64,000 bases of DNA from Paracoccus sp. C2R09 (GTDB lineage Bacteria > Pseudomonadota > Alphaproteobacteria > Rhodobacterales > Rhodobacteraceae). Positions within the stretch are counted from its first letter, which is position 1, and each line of letters begins with the position of its first letter. The notes beneath the pieces were generated by a model. It was not told where the DNA came from. It did not search any database and saw only the letters and a list, made by a program, of their open reading frames with translations. Both the position numbers and the translations under genes were made by a program. The DNA lies in NCBI RefSeq assembly GCF_018860625.1, contig NZ_JAHKQB010000029.1, forward strand, positions 186,001 to 250,000. Direction: 5' to 3'. Below, in pieces: positions 63,477-64,000 of this stretch.

Positions 63477-63828
63477 CCAATTCCCTCAGTTCGGCTTCGA
63501 GGAAGCGTTCGAAATCGTCCAGGTCCACCGGATCGAACTGTCCGAAGCCCTGCATCCAGACCGAGGCCATGCGCATCCCCGAAGGGTCCAGCATGCACCA
63601 TGTGATCCGGCCCCGCCGTTCCTGACGGATCAGGCCCGCGGCTGCAAGCACCGACAGATGCTTGGAGATCGCCGCAAGGCTCATGGCGAAGGGCTGGGCC
63701 ACGTCGCTGACCGCCATGTCGTCTTCCAGCAGCATGGACAGCACGCGCCTGCGCGTCGGGTCCGCAAGGGCCGCAAAGATCAGGTCCAGCCTGTCGGGGC
63801 AGGATCGTGGGACGGGGGCAGGGGGCAT
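63460..63828 (-). CDS. ArsR family transcriptional regulator
   Basis: A 122-residue winged helix protein. LDLIFAALADPTRRRVLSML leads the DNA-binding domain, with recognition region MSLAAISKHLSVLAAAGLI and a wing RRGRITW. No cysteine metal site of the classical arsenic type is seen. The C-terminal tail is acidic (ELRELDDDDA). It heads the psuK-psuG operon and has a symmetric site over its predicted transcription start, so autorepression responding to a pseudouridine-related signal is a plausible inference. Confidence 0.9.
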   Translation of the reverse strand: MPPAPVPRSCPDRLDLIFAALADPTRRRVLSMLLEDDMAVSDVAQPFAMSLAAISKHLSVLAAAGLIRQERRGRITWCMLDPSGMRMASVWMQGFGQFDPVDLDDFERFLEAELRELDDDDA

Positions 63829-63846
63829 ATGGGGATCGGGCCTTGG

Positions 63847-63862
63847 TCAACCAGCGGGTTGA
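63847..63862. promoter_or_regulatory. candidate ArsR operator
   Basis: TCAACC (63847-63852), AGCG, GGTTGA (63857-63862): 6-bp inverted repeat adjoining the -10 of the ArsR promoter and covering the expected start site. Confidence 0.65.
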
Positions 63863-63891
63863 ATAATGTCCTGCCGCGCCGCGGAATGCAA
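63863..63891 (-). promoter_or_regulatory. ArsR-psuK-psuG promoter
   Basis: Minus strand TTGCAT (63886-63891), 17-bp spacer, CATTAT (63863-63868). Predicted start near 63856, inside the operator. Confidence 0.65.
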
Positions 63892-63952
63892 TGCGTGCAA
63901 CGAAATAGGAATATGCAGTCGATTCAGCGGCTTGTCGCGGGGAACCCCGTGC

Positions 63953-63981
63953 TTGACTTGGGGGGCCGTTCTTTCTAGACA
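63953..63981 (+). promoter_or_regulatory. strong promoter reading out of the window
   Basis: TTGACT (63953-63958), 17-bp spacer, TAGACA (63976-63981). The -35 context (CTTGACTTG) resembles that before rplU, so a translation-related gene or operon may follow outside the window. Confidence 0.6.
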
Positions 63982-64000
63982 GCCTTCAACGAACACGGGG

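Overview
The window is GC-rich, densely packed chromosomal DNA from an alphaproteobacterium of the Rhodobacterales. It is most likely Paracoccus or a close relative. The evidence is the linked order sucA-sucD-sucC / mdh / mcl2-NnrU-DUF1737-mch / sdhCDAB, the ethylmalonyl-CoA pathway genes inside that block, the pyrH-frr-uppS-cdsA-dxr-rseP-bamA-ompH run, and protein sequences typical of the family. No tRNA, rRNA, CRISPR array, insertion sequence or prophage gene was seen. The assignment to Paracoccus is inference from these features, not from a database search.

Layout. Positions 1-15018 hold a central-carbon block. sucA (cut by the window edge), a small lipoprotein gene, sucD, sucC and mdh are on the minus strand. 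A TauE/SafE permease, malyl-CoA thioesterase (mcl2), NnrU, DUF1737, mesaconyl-CoA hydratase (mch) and the sdh operon are on the plus strand. The sdh operon carries two lipoprotein genes and a sulfotransferase-like gene between sdhA and sdhB. Positions 15046-25521 hold glyS/glyQ, a periplasmic peptidoglycan-binding protein, trkH, ppx/gppA-rlmE, an AraC regulator and miaA. Positions 25615-34965 hold a growth and envelope cluster with a BacNav-type sodium channel between pyrH and frr. Positions 34924-46891 hold a nucleoside hydrolase, an iron-binding protein, an Uup-type ABC-F ATPase, rplU-rpmA, a GNAT enzyme, an LLM flavoprotein, a Bax-inhibitor-1 protein, a quinone reductase, an XRE regulator, an inositol-monophosphatase-family (HisN-like) enzyme, mgtE and 5-formyl-THF cyclo-ligase. 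Positions 47298-55145 hold a degenerate class II ribonucleotide reductase homologue, manC, a DsbA-like protein, an aminotransferase and an N-acetylmuramoyl-L-alanine amidase. Positions 55213-63828 hold mrcA, an animal-type haem peroxidase, prfB, a patatin, the pseudouridine catabolic pair psuG/psuK and an ArsR regulator. A promoter at the right edge points out of the window.

How the parts work together. The TCA enzymes and the ethylmalonyl-CoA pathway enzymes lie together, so acetyl-CoA assimilation (malyl-CoA, mesaconyl-CoA) is physically linked to malate and succinate oxidation. The two separately promoted TCA operons, sucCD(-lipoprotein-sucA) and sdhCDAB, each have the same upstream element: two copies of the palindrome GTGATCAC with centres exactly 21 bp apart. 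This suggests a shared regulator binding side by side on one face of the helix.

Most notable observations: (1) the shared paired palindromes; (2) an intact 1005-residue NrdJ homologue that appears to lack the catalytic cysteine loops, preceded by a 406-bp gap with helically phased repeats; (3) a NavAb-like sodium channel in the pyrH-frr interval; (4) a short stretch inside glyS with foreign-looking codon use; (5) lipoprotein and sulfotransferase-like genes embedded in TCA operons; (6) an AT-rich regulatory island with a large dyad upstream of a haem peroxidase.
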